Notes: generated from the letters alone by a model not told the origin. DNA of 64,000 bases from Pelomonas caseinilytica (GCF_021353235.1 NZ_JAJTWT010000003.1:186001-250000); one strand, 5' to 3'. Positions 1 to 8,429 are shown, counted from the stretch's first letter. Numbers and translations: made by a program.

Positions 1-1
1 G

Positions 2-424
2 CGCAAGCACCTGGCCACCATCCTGCTCGACATCCAGCAGATGGAGCGCAAGTACGGCCTGCGCTGCGCCAACGTCTTCCATGCCGGCGACGGCAACCTG
101 CATCCCCTCATCCTCTTCGACGCCAACGACCCCGACCAGCTGCACCGCTGCGAACTCTTCGGCGCCGAGATCCTGGAGCGCAGCGTGGCCCTGGGTGGCA
201 CGGTGACCGGCGAGCACGGCGTGGGCGTCGAGAAGCTCAACTCCATGTGCGTGCAGTTCAGCCCCGAGGAACGCGGGCAGATGCTGGCCCTCAAGGCCGC
301 CTTCGACCCCGCCGGCACCCTCAACCCCGGCAAGCAGATCCCGACCCTGCACCGCTGCGCCGAGTACGGCCGCATGCACGTCAAGCGCGGGCTGCTGGCC
401 TTTCCCGAGCTGGAGCGGTTTTGA
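2..424 (+). CDS. glcD: Glycolate oxidase subunit GlcD, C-terminal part (cut by window edge)
   Basis: This is the FAD-binding, catalytic subunit of the glycolate oxidase complex GlcDEF, which oxidises glycolate to glyoxylate. Only the last 140 residues are visible; the reading frame is open from base 2, so the start lies outside the window. The visible part holds the FAD-oxidase C-terminal signature HAGDGNLHP, then TGEHGVG, and the closing FDPAGTLNPGK segment shared by GlcD and D-lactate dehydrogenases. The stop codon overlaps the TTG start of glcE by four bases (TTGA), which indicates translational coupling. The order glcD-glcE-glcF makes GlcD much more likely than a stand-alone D-lactate dehydrogenase. 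Confidence 0.93.
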   Translation, partial: RKHLATILLDIQQMERKYGLRCANVFHAGDGNLHPLILFDANDPDQLHRCELFGAEILERSVALGGTVTGEHGVGVEKLNSMCVQFSPEERGQMLALKAAFDPAGTLNPGKQIPTLHRCAEYGRMHVKRGLLAFPELERF

Positions 425-1491
425 AGCTGGCCGAGCTGCAATCCTTCATCCGCGACGCCCGCGCGCCGCTGCGCATCACCGGCCACGGCAGCAAGGACTT
501 CTACGGCGAGGCCCTGCAGGGCGAGCCGCTGTCGACGCAGTCGCTCCACGGCGTGACGGCCTATGAGCCGAGCGAGCTCTTCGTCAGCGCCCTGGCCGGC
601 ACGCCGCTGGCCGAGGTGGAGGCCCTGCTCGCGCAGCACCGCCAGCGCTTCGCCTTCGAGCCGCCGCGCTTCGGCGGACGCGGCACCGTGGGCGGCATGG
701 TCGCCGCGGGCCTGTCCGGCCCCAGCCGCGCCGCCCTGGGCTCCGTGCGCGACCACCTGCTCGGCGCCGTCCTCGTCAACGGCAAGGGCGAGCTGCTGAG
801 CTTCGGCGGCACGGTCATGAAGAACGTGGCCGGCTTCGACGTCAGCCGCGCGCTGGCCGGCTCATTGGGCCAGCTCGGCCTGATCACCGAGGTCACGCTC
901 AAGGTGCTGCCCCTGCCCGCGGCGACGGCCACGCTGCGCTTCGAGTTTGACCAGGCCGCGGCGCTGATGGCCCTCAACCGCTGGGGCGGGGAGCCCCTGC
1001 CCATCGAGGCCAGCGCCTGGTGGGACGGCGCCCTGCTGCTGCGCCTGGCCGGCGCCGAGGCGGCGGTCGGCGCGGCGGCGCGCAAGCTCGGCGGCGACCT
1101 CATCCCCGCCGAGATGGCCGCCCCCTTCTGGACGGGCCTGCGCGACCAGTCCGACGAGTTCTTCGTCGGCGCCGAGCGCGCCGTGGCCGGCGGCGCCCGG
1201 CTGTGGCGGCTCAGCCTGCCCAGCACCACGCCGGAACTCAAGCTGCATGGCGAGCAGCTCATCGAATGGGGCGGCGCCCAGCGCTGGGTCGTCACGCCGT
1301 TGCCGCCGGCGGCCGTGCGCGAGGCCGCGGCCTCGGCCGGCGGCCACGCGACGCTGTTCCGCGCCCTCGACAAGGGCTGCGGCGTGTTCGCCCCGCTGAG
1401 CCCGCCGCTGGCGGCCATCCACAAGCGACTCAAGGCGTCGTTCGACCCGCATGGCGTCTTCAATCCGGGTCGCCTTTATCCTGAGCTTTGA
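421..1491 (+). CDS. glcE: Glycolate oxidase FAD-binding subunit GlcE
   Basis: A 356-residue GlcE, a shortened FAD-binding paralogue of GlcD that forms part of the glycolate oxidase complex. The PCMH-type FAD-binding region is visible in the first half (RGTVGGMVAAGLSGP, then GGTVMKNVAGFDVSR), and the C-terminus has the typical FDPHGVFNPGR ending. The chosen start is TTG at 421, which overlaps the glcD stop; an in-frame ATG at 247 lies inside glcD and would add residues unlike the family. The gene ends 118 bases before glcF, and that gap is filled by a strong palindrome (1512-1582). Confidence 0.92.
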   Translation: MKLAELQSFIRDARAPLRITGHGSKDFYGEALQGEPLSTQSLHGVTAYEPSELFVSALAGTPLAEVEALLAQHRQRFAFEPPRFGGRGTVGGMVAAGLSGPSRAALGSVRDHLLGAVLVNGKGELLSFGGTVMKNVAGFDVSRALAGSLGQLGLITEVTLKVLPLPAATATLRFEFDQAAALMALNRWGGEPLPIEASAWWDGALLLRLAGAEAAVGAAARKLGGDLIPAEMAAPFWTGLRDQSDEFFVGAERAVAGGARLWRLSLPSTTPELKLHGEQLIEWGGAQRWVVTPLPPAAVREAAASAGGHATLFRALDKGCGVFAPLSPPLAAIHKRLKASFDPHGVFNPGRLYPEL

Positions 1492-1511
1492 CTTTTCATG
1501 CCCATCAACAC

Positions 1512-1582
1512 AGCCACAGAGGCACAGAGACACAGAGGTAGCCAGTTGACCGTCCTCTCTGTGTCTCTGTGCCTCTGTGGCT
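1512..1582. repeat. Intergenic palindrome with 26-bp perfect arms
   Basis: The arms at 1512-1537 and 1557-1582 are exact reverse complements and are separated by a 19-base loop. They consist of alternating CACAGAG/CTCTGTG words. It fills the glcE-glcF gap and would form a strong hairpin in the operon mRNA. The alternating composition is like dispersed palindromic repeats seen in several proteobacteria; no U-run follows, so it does not look like a simple terminator. Confidence 0.85.
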
Positions 1583-1609
1583 TTGTTCTCGTGCCGAACG
1601 CGCGCTGAC

Positions 1610-2851
1610 ATGCAAACCACGCTAGCCCCCGAATTCGCCGGCACGCCCGACGGCACCGAGGCCGAGGCCATCCTGCGGCGCTGCGTGCACTGCGGCTTCT
1701 GCACCGCCACCTGCCCGACCTACCAGCTCCTCGGCGACGAGCTCGACGGCCCGCGCGGGCGCATCTACCTGATCAAGCAGGTGCTCGAGGGCGAGGCGCC
1801 CACGCGCGAGACCCAGCTCCACCTCGACCGCTGCCTGACCTGCCGCAACTGCGAGAGCACCTGCCCCTCGGGCGTGGAGTACGGCCGGCTGGTGGACATC
1901 GGCCGGCGCGTCGTCGATGCCAAGGTCGAGCGCCCTGGCGGCGAACGGCGGGTGCGCTGGCTGCTCAAGGATGGCCTCACCTCACCCCTCTTCAAGCCGG
2001 CGATGAAGCTGGGCCAGCTGTTCCGGCCTCTGGTGCCCGCCTCGCTCAAGGACAAGGTGCCGCCGCGGCCACCCGCCACCGCCCACGACTGGCCGACGCG
2101 CCAGCTCAACCGCAAGGTCGGCCTGCTGCTGGGCTGCGTGCAGCCGGCCATGGCACCCAACATCAACAGCGCCACGGCCCGCGTGCTCGACGCCGCCGGC
2201 ATCCAGACCGTGGTGGCCGACGGCGCCGGCTGCTGCGGCGCCATCCGCGAGCATCTTGGCGACCACGAGGCCGCGCTCGACGAGATGCGCCGCAACATCG
2301 ACGCCTGGTGGCCCCTCGTCGCCGGCCCGGGCGAGCGCGTCGAGGCGCTGGTGATGAACGCCTCGGGCTGCGGCGTCATGGTCAAGGACTACGCCCACGC
2401 CCTGGCCCACGACCCCGCCTACGCTGACAAGGCCCGGCGCATCGGCGAGGTCACGCGCGACCTCAGCGAACTGCTGCCCGAGCTGGTGCCGGCCCTCAAG
2501 GCCCGGCTCAAGGCCAGGCCGGGCGCGCTGGCCTACCACCCGCCCTGCACGCTGCAGCACGGCCAGAAGCTGCGCGGCGGCGTCGAGGCGGGCCTGCGCG
2601 AGCTGGGCTTTCGCATCGGCTGCGCGCCCACCGAAAGCTACCTGTGCTGCGGCTCGGCGGGCACCTACTCGGTCCTACAGCCCGAACTGTCCAAGACGCT
2701 GCGCGACCGCAAGCTGGCCGCGCTCGCCCCGCTGCAGGCCGAGCAGATCGTCTCGGCCAACATCGGCTGCATCCAGCACCTGCAAAGCGGCACGGCCACG
2801 CCGGTGCGGCATTGGGTGGAGGTGCTGGACGATGCGTTGAGGGGCGTCTGA
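1610..2851 (+). CDS. glcF: Glycolate oxidase iron-sulfur subunit GlcF
   Basis: A 413-residue GlcF, the subunit that passes electrons from the flavin subunits toward the quinone pool. Two ferredoxin-type [4Fe-4S] motifs are intact, with cysteines at about residues 25/28/31/35 and 75/78/81/85. Two later CCG-type cysteine clusters are visible (GAGCCGAIREH and YLCCGSAGTYS), as expected for the family. ATG at 1610 is the start; the longer frame begins inside the preceding palindrome. Oddly, the last 94 coding bases (2754-2847) recur identically at 8326-8419, behind a block of secreted-protein genes. Confidence 0.93.
   Translation: MQTTLAPEFAGTPDGTEAEAILRRCVHCGFCTATCPTYQLLGDELDGPRGRIYLIKQVLEGEAPTRETQLHLDRCLTCRNCESTCPSGVEYGRLVDIGRRVVDAKVERPGGERRVRWLLKDGLTSPLFKPAMKLGQLFRPLVPASLKDKVPPRPPATAHDWPTRQLNRKVGLLLGCVQPAMAPNINSATARVLDAAGIQTVVADGAGCCGAIREHLGDHEAALDEMRRNIDAWWPLVAGPGERVEALVMNASGCGVMVKDYAHALAHDPAYADKARRIGEVTRDLSELLPELVPALKARLKARPGALAYHPPCTLQHGQKLRGGVEAGLRELGFRIGCAPTESYLCCGSAGTYSVLQPELSKTLRDRKLAALAPLQAEQIVSANIGCIQHLQSGTATPVRHWVEVLDDALRGV
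2754..2847 (+). repeat. 94-bp direct repeat, copy 1 (glcF 3' end)
   Basis: These 94 bases of the glcF 3' end are identical to 8326-8419. The identity stops just before the glcF stop codon. The two copies bracket about 5.5 kb holding a MITE-like element and three secreted-protein genes. Confidence 0.95.
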
Positions 2852-2892
2852 AAGCTTGAGAAGCTCGGCTGTCTGGCCGCTCGTTCTCAAAA

Positions 2893-3161
2893 CTAGGGCC
2901 TGTTCACACTACGGCAGGGGTCGCGAAGGCCATCCCCCAGGGGCCAATCAAGGCGCAGCGCGCCGCCCGCATTGATATGCGGGCAAGCGGTGCAACGCCG
3001 AGTGGCCCCTGGGGGATGGCCTTCCCTTCGGGTTGTGACCAAAAGGCCCGCGCGCGGCGTTGCGAAGCCTCGCTTGGGGCCTACCCAAGCTTCGTTTCGC
3101 GCCTTGCTCGCGGGCCTTTTGGTCGCAACGCGACCCCTGCCGTAGTGTGAACAGGCCCTAG
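2893..3161. mobile_element. MITE-like element with about 29-33 bp terminal inverted repeats
   Basis: The ends 2893-2925 and 3129-3161 are perfect 33-bp inverted repeats. If the palindromic CTAG at each end is taken as a target duplication, the element is 2897-3157, about 261 bp, beginning GGCCTGTTCACAC. Internal inverted repeats nest inside: 2926-2946 with 3003-3023, and a second pair around 3038-3053 and 3109-3124. It has no coding capacity. Size, terminal repeats and CTAG flanks fit a non-autonomous element mobilised by an IS5-type transposase; that assignment is inference. It fills most of the gap between glcF and the next gene. Confidence 0.75.
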
Positions 3162-3359
3162 GCCGACGGCGGCCTGCTGAGGTTGCGTGTGGATCTTGAG
3201 CGTTGCTCGAGGCCTCCAGCGCGTTGAGGTGGAAGTCATGCGCCTTGTTAATAAGTATGACTTCTTTCGAAACTAGATTGCACGGCCCTGGAGTCGCCCC
3301 GCGCGCAACGCGGTCGACGGTTCTGCAACCCCGTGTATTTCTGCTTCATGACATCACGC

Positions 3360-5348
3360 ATGTTTCGCCGCCCCTTTCTGCTGACTGGCCTTGCGGCTTT
3401 GTGTTTGACCGCCTGCGGCGGCGGCAACGACAGCTACACCATCCCCAGCGCGCCACAAGGCCTGGGCACCACCGACAGCGCGCCAGTTGCCGACGAGGCG
3501 GCAACGCCGCCTTTTGTCGACAACGTGGCCACCAACCAGCGCGGCGACGCCCGCTACGCCACGCGGGCCACCAATGCAGGCGTGCGCGTGGTGGCAGGTT
3601 TCCTCGACATCTGGACCCCCACCCTGCCTGCCGGGTCGACGGAAGCCCTGGTTGACGCCGGCCAGACTGCGCCGGCGAATGGCAGCTTCCCGGCGGTGGC
3701 GGCCTCTGCCTGGACCGGCATCCCCGGCTCCGCGACTGATGGCACGGTAAAGAACGCGGCCGTGCACAAGGCCAACATCCAGTACGTGATCGATGCGACC
3801 AAGGCGCGCACGGCGGCCCAGGAAATCGCAGCCTACGAGGATGACCGCCGTGGCAAGGGCTACAGCGTCACGGACGGCCTGGGGCCGCTGACCGCGGCCT
3901 GGCGCACTGCGGCCCAACAGACCACGACCATCTCCGGCATTCCCGCAGATGCCACCACGGTCAAGTACGACGACAAGGGCAACAACGTTGGTGTTGGGGG
4001 TGCCGCCAACCCCGGTTTCGGCCTGGTCGTGGACTTGCTGAACAGCACCATCGGCGCCAACGGCTCGACCGAGCCGGCCAAGCGCTACTTCAAGTACGCC
4101 CGTCCCTATCGCTGGACCGACAGCGTCAACAGCCCGAGCGTGGCCGGCACCTGGAGCGGCAGCGTCAGCGTGCTGCCCGCGCTGGTGCCGGTGAAGAGCA
4201 ACTCACCCGCCACCGACGGCGGCTTCCTGAGCGGCCATGCGGCCGAAGCCACCCGCGACGTGCTGGCCATGGCTTACGTGATGCCTGAGCGCTTCCAGGA
4301 ACTGGTGGCGCGCGGTCTCGAACTCGGTGAGAACCGCATCCTCGCCGGCATGCATTCGCCGCTGGACGTGATCGGTGGCCGCATTCAGGCCCAGGCGGTG
4401 GCGGCAGCCAACCTCGCAGCCCTCACGCCCGAGCAACGCAAGGCTGCCTATGACCAGGCCCACAAAGCCCTGATGGCGGCGGCCGGGACGACCGATCTGG
4501 TCGCCTTCAATGCGTATGCCCACGCGGCCACGCCGGCGAACGACCGCTTCGCAGACCACGCCACCAACAAGGCCAACTACCTCAAGCGCCTGACCTATGG
4601 CTTCAGCCAGATCGCTGACGCCGCCAAGCCTGCCGTGGTGCCCAAGGGGGCCGAAGTGCTGCTGGAAACGCGCCTGCCTTACCTGGATGCCGGGCAGCGT
4701 CGCGTGGTGCTCAAGACGACGGCCCTGCCGTCGGGCTACCCTGCCATGGACGACGCCGAGGGCTGGGGGCGCCTGAACCTGTTCGGCGCCGCCGACGGCT
4801 ACGGTGCGTTCAATGGCGACGTGGTGGTCACCATGGACGCCAGCCTGGGCGGATTCAATGCGGCCGATGCCTGGCGCAACGACATCGGCGGTGCCGGCAA
4901 GCTGACCAAGAAGGGCAGCGGCGCGCTGGCCCTGACCGGCAACAACAGCTACACCGGTGGCACCGAAATCGTCGCGGGCACGCTGCAGGCCAACTCCGCC
5001 AACGCCCTCGGAAAGGGCGATGTCTACCTGGGCGGAGGCAGCCTGGCCTGCAAGAGTCCCACGGCCTTGACGATCAGTGGCGGCTACACCCAGCGCGACG
5101 GCAGCACGCTGGCCCTCACGCTGGGCAGCGGCACGGCCGGGCAGCTCAACGTCAGCGGCACCGTCACGCTGGATGGCGGCAGCCTGGTCATCAGCTTCCC
5201 CTCTGGCTACAAGCCGGCCGCGGGCGACATGCTGACCGTCATCAGCGCCGCCGGCCTGCATGGCAGCTTCAAGTCCATCACGGTGGACGGCTACAGGGTC
5301 ACGCCCGTTTACGGTGCCAAGGGCCTGCAGTTGCGCATCGACGCCTGA
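3360..5348 (+). CDS. PAP2-family acid phosphatase lipoprotein with autotransporter-type beta repeat
   Basis: Predicted to be a 662-residue exported phosphatase anchored as a lipoprotein. The N-terminus from the ATG at 3360 is a lipoprotein signal peptide with an LTAC box (Cys at residue 19), followed by a Gly/Asn/Asp-rich stretch. The three PAP2 motifs are present: K-x6-RP (Lys241, Arg248-Pro), SGH (291-293) and R-x5-H-x3-D (Arg326, His332, Asp336). After about residue 510 a passenger-type beta-strand repeat follows (GSGALALTGNNSYTGGT), but no beta-barrel, so it is not a self-sufficient autotransporter. An upstream ATG at 3348 is also possible; no clear ribosome site precedes either. The substrate is unknown: class A acid phosphatase, lipid phosphatase and haloperoxidase-like relatives share these motifs. 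Confidence 0.8.
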   Translation: MFRRPFLLTGLAALCLTACGGGNDSYTIPSAPQGLGTTDSAPVADEAATPPFVDNVATNQRGDARYATRATNAGVRVVAGFLDIWTPTLPAGSTEALVDAGQTAPANGSFPAVAASAWTGIPGSATDGTVKNAAVHKANIQYVIDATKARTAAQEIAAYEDDRRGKGYSVTDGLGPLTAAWRTAAQQTTTISGIPADATTVKYDDKGNNVGVGGAANPGFGLVVDLLNSTIGANGSTEPAKRYFKYARPYRWTDSVNSPSVAGTWSGSVSVLPALVPVKSNSPATDGGFLSGHAAEATRDVLAMAYVMPERFQELVARGLELGENRILAGMHSPLDVIGGRIQAQAVAAANLAALTPEQRKAAYDQAHKALMAAAGTTDLVAFNAYAHAATPANDRFADHATNKANYLKRLTYGFSQIADAAKPAVVPKGAEVLLETRLPYLDAGQRRVVLKTTALPSGYPAMDDAEGWGRLNLFGAADGYGAFNGDVVVTMDASLGGFNAADAWRNDIGGAGKLTKKGSGALALTGNNSYTGGTEIVAGTLQANSANALGKGDVYLGGGSLACKSPTALTISGGYTQRDGSTLALTLGSGTAGQLNVSGTVTLDGGSLVISFPSGYKPAAGDMLTVISAAGLHGSFKSITVDGYRVTPVYGAKGLQLRIDA

Positions 5349-5352
5349 GAGC

Positions 5353-5503
5353 TTGAGAGGCTTTCACCCATGCCCGCCTTGCAGGCCAAAACGCCGCCGC
5401 TCGTCGTTGCAAATGCTCGCCATAGCCCGAGCTATGGCTGTGCTTTGCGCCTAGATCGGCAGCGTTTTGACGCGCCTTTCGGGTACGGCCGAAAACCTCT
5501 CAA
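5353..5503. repeat. Imperfect 151-bp intergenic palindrome
   Basis: Outer arms 5353-5365 and 5491-5503 pair over 12 of 13 bases. Inside, an AAAACGC word pairs with GCGTTTT, and the centre is a perfect 8-bp stem with a CCGA loop (5419-5438). It lies directly after the phosphatase stop codon. It looks like a dispersed palindromic repeat rather than a gene. No U-run follows the central stem. Confidence 0.7.
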
Positions 5504-5628
5504 CCTCTGAGCACGGGCCGGGGGCCCTCTTGTCGGTCACTTAGCTGGCGTGCCGCATTGGAGCGGTGTGCGGTGGCGAGGGCCATCAGAAGTCCCCGGC
5601 CCCCATTTTTCGTTTCGGAACCCCTCCC

Positions 5629-6417
5629 ATGCACTTCACCTTGCGACTTTCGCTGGCAGCCTTGGCCGCCGGCGCACTGCCTGCCCAGGCTTCTGATTTC
5701 CCCGCACTCAGCGCCGCCTGGCCCAGTGTGGTGTCCATCGCTACGACCTATCCGGTCTTTGACTTCGACACGGACGGCTGCCTGCCCAGTGCCGGCATCA
5801 GCCGCAGTGGCGCCCAAAACGGCGGTCTCAATCCTTCGGGCAGCATCATCGGCGGCTGCCGGCGCACAAACTTTCTGGATTACTCCAACACCGTGCACCG
5901 CCATGCCTGCATGCGCAGCGGCGGCGCGTCGTACTGCGTCCATTTCTATGCGCTGTACTTCCTGAAGGACCAGGCGACGCCGTTTGGTGGCGGCCACAGG
6001 CACGACTGGGAACACGCGGCGGTGTGGACGACCAATGGTGTGATCACCCATGCGGGCTACAGCGCCCACGGCAAGCTCACCAACGCGGCCATCGGCACGC
6101 TGGCCACGCTCAACGGCCACCCCAAGTTCGTCTACCACAAGGACGGTGCTCTGACCCATGCCATGCGCTTTGCCGGGGCCACGGAGTACGCCGCCGAAAA
6201 CCCCTATGGCAGTTGGGTGCTGCCTGCCCTGGTTAGCTGGACGACCCTTTGGGGCGATGGTGTGAGCAACGCCACCATGAGGAGTCTGCTCAACGGCTTT
6301 GACTACGGGTCGGCCAACCTGCCGGTGACCGACGGCAGGTTCCTCAACAACATCAACAGCTTCCTGCCGCCGGGCTATCCGGCCTTTACCGCGTCCAGCA
6401 TGGACGCCGCGCCCTGA
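5629..6417 (+). CDS. Necrosis-inducing Nep1-like protein (NPP1/NLP family), secreted
   Basis: A 262-residue protein with a signal peptide (first about 20 residues, ending PAQA). Residues 122-128 are the exact NLP heptapeptide GHRHDWE, whose acidic and histidine residues coordinate the metal needed for toxicity in characterised members. The surrounding YALYFLKDQ and EHAAVWTTNG stretches also fit NPP1. NLPs of plant pathogens bind glycosyl inositol phosphoryl ceramide sphingolipids and lyse plant cells; that is established for the family, not shown here. Several Cys residues in the first half suggest disulfides. ATG at 5629 gives a proper signal peptide; the upstream in-frame ATG at 5566 does not. 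Bacterial NLPs are sporadic and commonly acquired horizontally. Confidence 0.88.
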   Translation: MHFTLRLSLAALAAGALPAQASDFPALSAAWPSVVSIATTYPVFDFDTDGCLPSAGISRSGAQNGGLNPSGSIIGGCRRTNFLDYSNTVHRHACMRSGGASYCVHFYALYFLKDQATPFGGGHRHDWEHAAVWTTNGVITHAGYSAHGKLTNAAIGTLATLNGHPKFVYHKDGALTHAMRFAGATEYAAENPYGSWVLPALVSWTTLWGDGVSNATMRSLLNGFDYGSANLPVTDGRFLNNINSFLPPGYPAFTASSMDAAP

Positions 6418-6477
6418 GCGGCACGCACAAGCGGCGGCCACCGCCGCTTTTCTTTCCAGTCACTCTCCAGGACTTTC

Positions 6478-8199
6478 ATGAACATGAATTCCCGTGCTTT
6501 GCCGCGTCTGGGTGCCGCTGCCCTGGCCTGGCTCTCGTGTGTCGGCGCCCACGCGGCGGATGGAAGCTTTACCACCCTGACCTACAACGTGGCCGGCCTG
6601 CCACAGGTGCTTTCCAGCGCCGCCGGCGACCGCGCGGCCGCCACCCGGCTGATCAGCTGCTACGTGAAGAACTTCGACATCGTCAACGTCCAGGAGGACT
6701 TCAACTACCACGCCGAGCTGTACGACAGCTGCGACAACCATCCCTACCGCTCGCCCACCAGCGGTGGCGCAGCGGTGGGCAGCGGCCTCAACACCCTCAG
6801 CCGCTACCGGTACGACGACTGGGACCGTGTGAGCTGGAGCCACTGCAATGGCGTGGACTGCCTCACGCCCAAAGGTTTCACCCTGGCCCGCACCCGGCTG
6901 GCCGAGGGTGTCTACGTGGATGTCTACAACCTGCACACCCAAGCGCAGACCGCCAGCGCCGACCTGACTGCCCGCCGCGCGGACATCCAGCAACTGCTGG
7001 CCTACATCGAAGCGGAATCGGCCGGCAATGCCGTCGTCGTGATGGGCGACACCAACACCCGCTACACCCGCGACGGCGACAACATGTGGGAGTTTCTGCG
7101 CCATGGCTTTACCGACGCTTGGGTGAAGAACGTCCGCAACGGCAGCGTGCCCGCCGTGGGCGCGGCAGCCATGGTGTGTGAACCGGCCGTCACCAGCCCC
7201 AACTGCGAAATCGTCGACAAGATCGTCTACCGCAATGGCGCCCATGTGACGCTCAACGCCACCGGGTACAACGTGCAGGTCGACGCCAAGGATGCGGGCG
7301 GTGTTGAGCTGTCCGACCACCGTCCCGTCGCCGTGAATTGGAGCTACACCCTGGCCAGCGACCGGCGCCTGAGCGACACCTTCGGTGGCCCGCACGGCAC
7401 CAGCTTCGACGACGCCAGCCTGCTGCCCGCCAGCCCGGCCGTGCGCCAGTTGAAGATCCGCGCCGGAGCCCGCGTGGACAGGGTCGAAACCGTCCTGGCC
7501 AACGGCTATCCGTTTGGTCACGGCGGCGGCGGTGGCAACGAGCAGGTGCTGACGCTCGGCAATGGCGAGGTCCTCACCCGCGCCAGCATGTGTACTGACA
7601 GCTACAACGGCCACACTCGGCTGTTCTCGATCAGCTTCAGCACCAACTGGAACCGCAGCCTTTCAGGCGGCACCCCTACCGCCACCTGCACCACCTACAC
7701 CGCGCCGGCCGGCTGGGCCATCGTCGGCTTCCACGGCCGCTCGGGTGATGGCGTGGACAAGCTGGGCATGGTCTACGCGCCGGCCCTTCCCAACAATGGC
7801 GCCGCGGTGACGCCGATGCGCTTCGTCAACAAGCAGTCGGGCCTCTGCATGGATGTGGACCGCGCCAACGCCGCCGACGGCAGCAACGTGCTGCAGTGGA
7901 CCTGCAATGGCGGGCAGAACCAGCAGTGGAGTTACGACGCCACGACTGGCCTGGTGCGCAGCATGCTGGACCCGCACTACTGCCTGGACAACTCGGGCAG
8001 CTACGACAGCGGCGCCAACATCATGCTGTGGACGTGCAACGGCAACAGCAACCAGCGCTACACCTTTGACACCGCTACCGGCCGCTTGGCCGTGCGCAAC
8101 AACCCGGTTCAGGTGGTGGACGGCGTGGCCGCCACGGGCAACGTCATCACCTATCAAGACTGGAACGGCGCCAACCAGCGATGGGCGATGCGGCCTTAG
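6478..8199 (+). CDS. Secreted sphingomyelinase-like phosphodiesterase with jacalin and ricin-type lectin domains
   Basis: A 573-residue exported three-domain protein. Residues 1-26 are a signal peptide ending AHA. Residues about 30-295 form an endonuclease/exonuclease/phosphatase domain with TYNVAGLP, NVQED, GDTN and SDHRP (catalytic His281), a pattern close to bacterial sphingomyelinase C. About residues 299-445 match a jacalin-type lectin domain (DTFGGPHG, GWAIVGFHGRSGDGVDKLG). Residues 447-573 form a ricin-B beta-trefoil with QQW and QRW motifs. The lectins presumably direct the hydrolase to glycans. A DNase or phosphoinositide phosphatase activity cannot be excluded. It follows the NLP gene by 60 bases on the same strand, so co-transcription is plausible. 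Confidence 0.85.
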   Translation: MNMNSRALPRLGAAALAWLSCVGAHAADGSFTTLTYNVAGLPQVLSSAAGDRAAATRLISCYVKNFDIVNVQEDFNYHAELYDSCDNHPYRSPTSGGAAVGSGLNTLSRYRYDDWDRVSWSHCNGVDCLTPKGFTLARTRLAEGVYVDVYNLHTQAQTASADLTARRADIQQLLAYIEAESAGNAVVVMGDTNTRYTRDGDNMWEFLRHGFTDAWVKNVRNGSVPAVGAAAMVCEPAVTSPNCEIVDKIVYRNGAHVTLNATGYNVQVDAKDAGGVELSDHRPVAVNWSYTLASDRRLSDTFGGPHGTSFDDASLLPASPAVRQLKIRAGARVDRVETVLANGYPFGHGGGGGNEQVLTLGNGEVLTRASMCTDSYNGHTRLFSISFSTNWNRSLSGGTPTATCTTYTAPAGWAIVGFHGRSGDGVDKLGMVYAPALPNNGAAVTPMRFVNKQSGLCMDVDRANAADGSNVLQWTCNGGQNQQWSYDATTGLVRSMLDPHYCLDNSGSYDSGANIMLWTCNGNSNQRYTFDTATGRLAVRNNPVQVVDGVAATGNVITYQDWNGANQRWAMRP

Positions 8200-8252
8200 G
8201 CCCGCCCTAAGGCGGAGCATCGTCGACATGACACCTCTGCCGCGGCTCGGTT

Positions 8253-8429
8253 GACACCGAGTCCCTGCTGCAGCCGGAACTCCCGAAGGAGCTGCATGAC
8301 CGCAAGCCGGTGGCGCAGATCGCGCCGGCCAACATCGGCTGCATCCAGCACCTGCAAAGCGGCACGGCCACGCCGGTGCGGCATTGGGTGGAGGTGCTGG
8401 ACGATGCGTTGAGGGGCGTGGGCGGGTAG
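8253..8429 (+). pseudogene. Remnant of a glcF 3' end
   Basis: A 58-codon frame that matches the last part of GlcF: after a few unrelated codons it reads LLQPELPKELHDRK, lacks about seven residues relative to GlcF, and is then identical to GlcF to the end, running three codons further to a TAG. It has no start and no upstream part. It is either the displaced end of an ancestral glcF or a second glcF lost by deletion. It sits 53 bases after the lectin-hydrolase stop codon. Confidence 0.85.
8326..8419 (+). repeat. 94-bp direct repeat, copy 2
   Basis: Identical to 2754-2847 in glcF. Sequence on its left is only weakly glcF-like while the 94 bp are perfect, so this part was copied or converted recently. 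It marks the right edge of the block of secreted-protein genes. Confidence 0.95.

Noticed and set aside
5515-5607. Possible terminator after the phosphatase gene
   Set aside because: GGGCCGGGG can pair with CCCCGGCCC before a T-run, but the loop is about 70 bases, too long for a normal intrinsic terminator.
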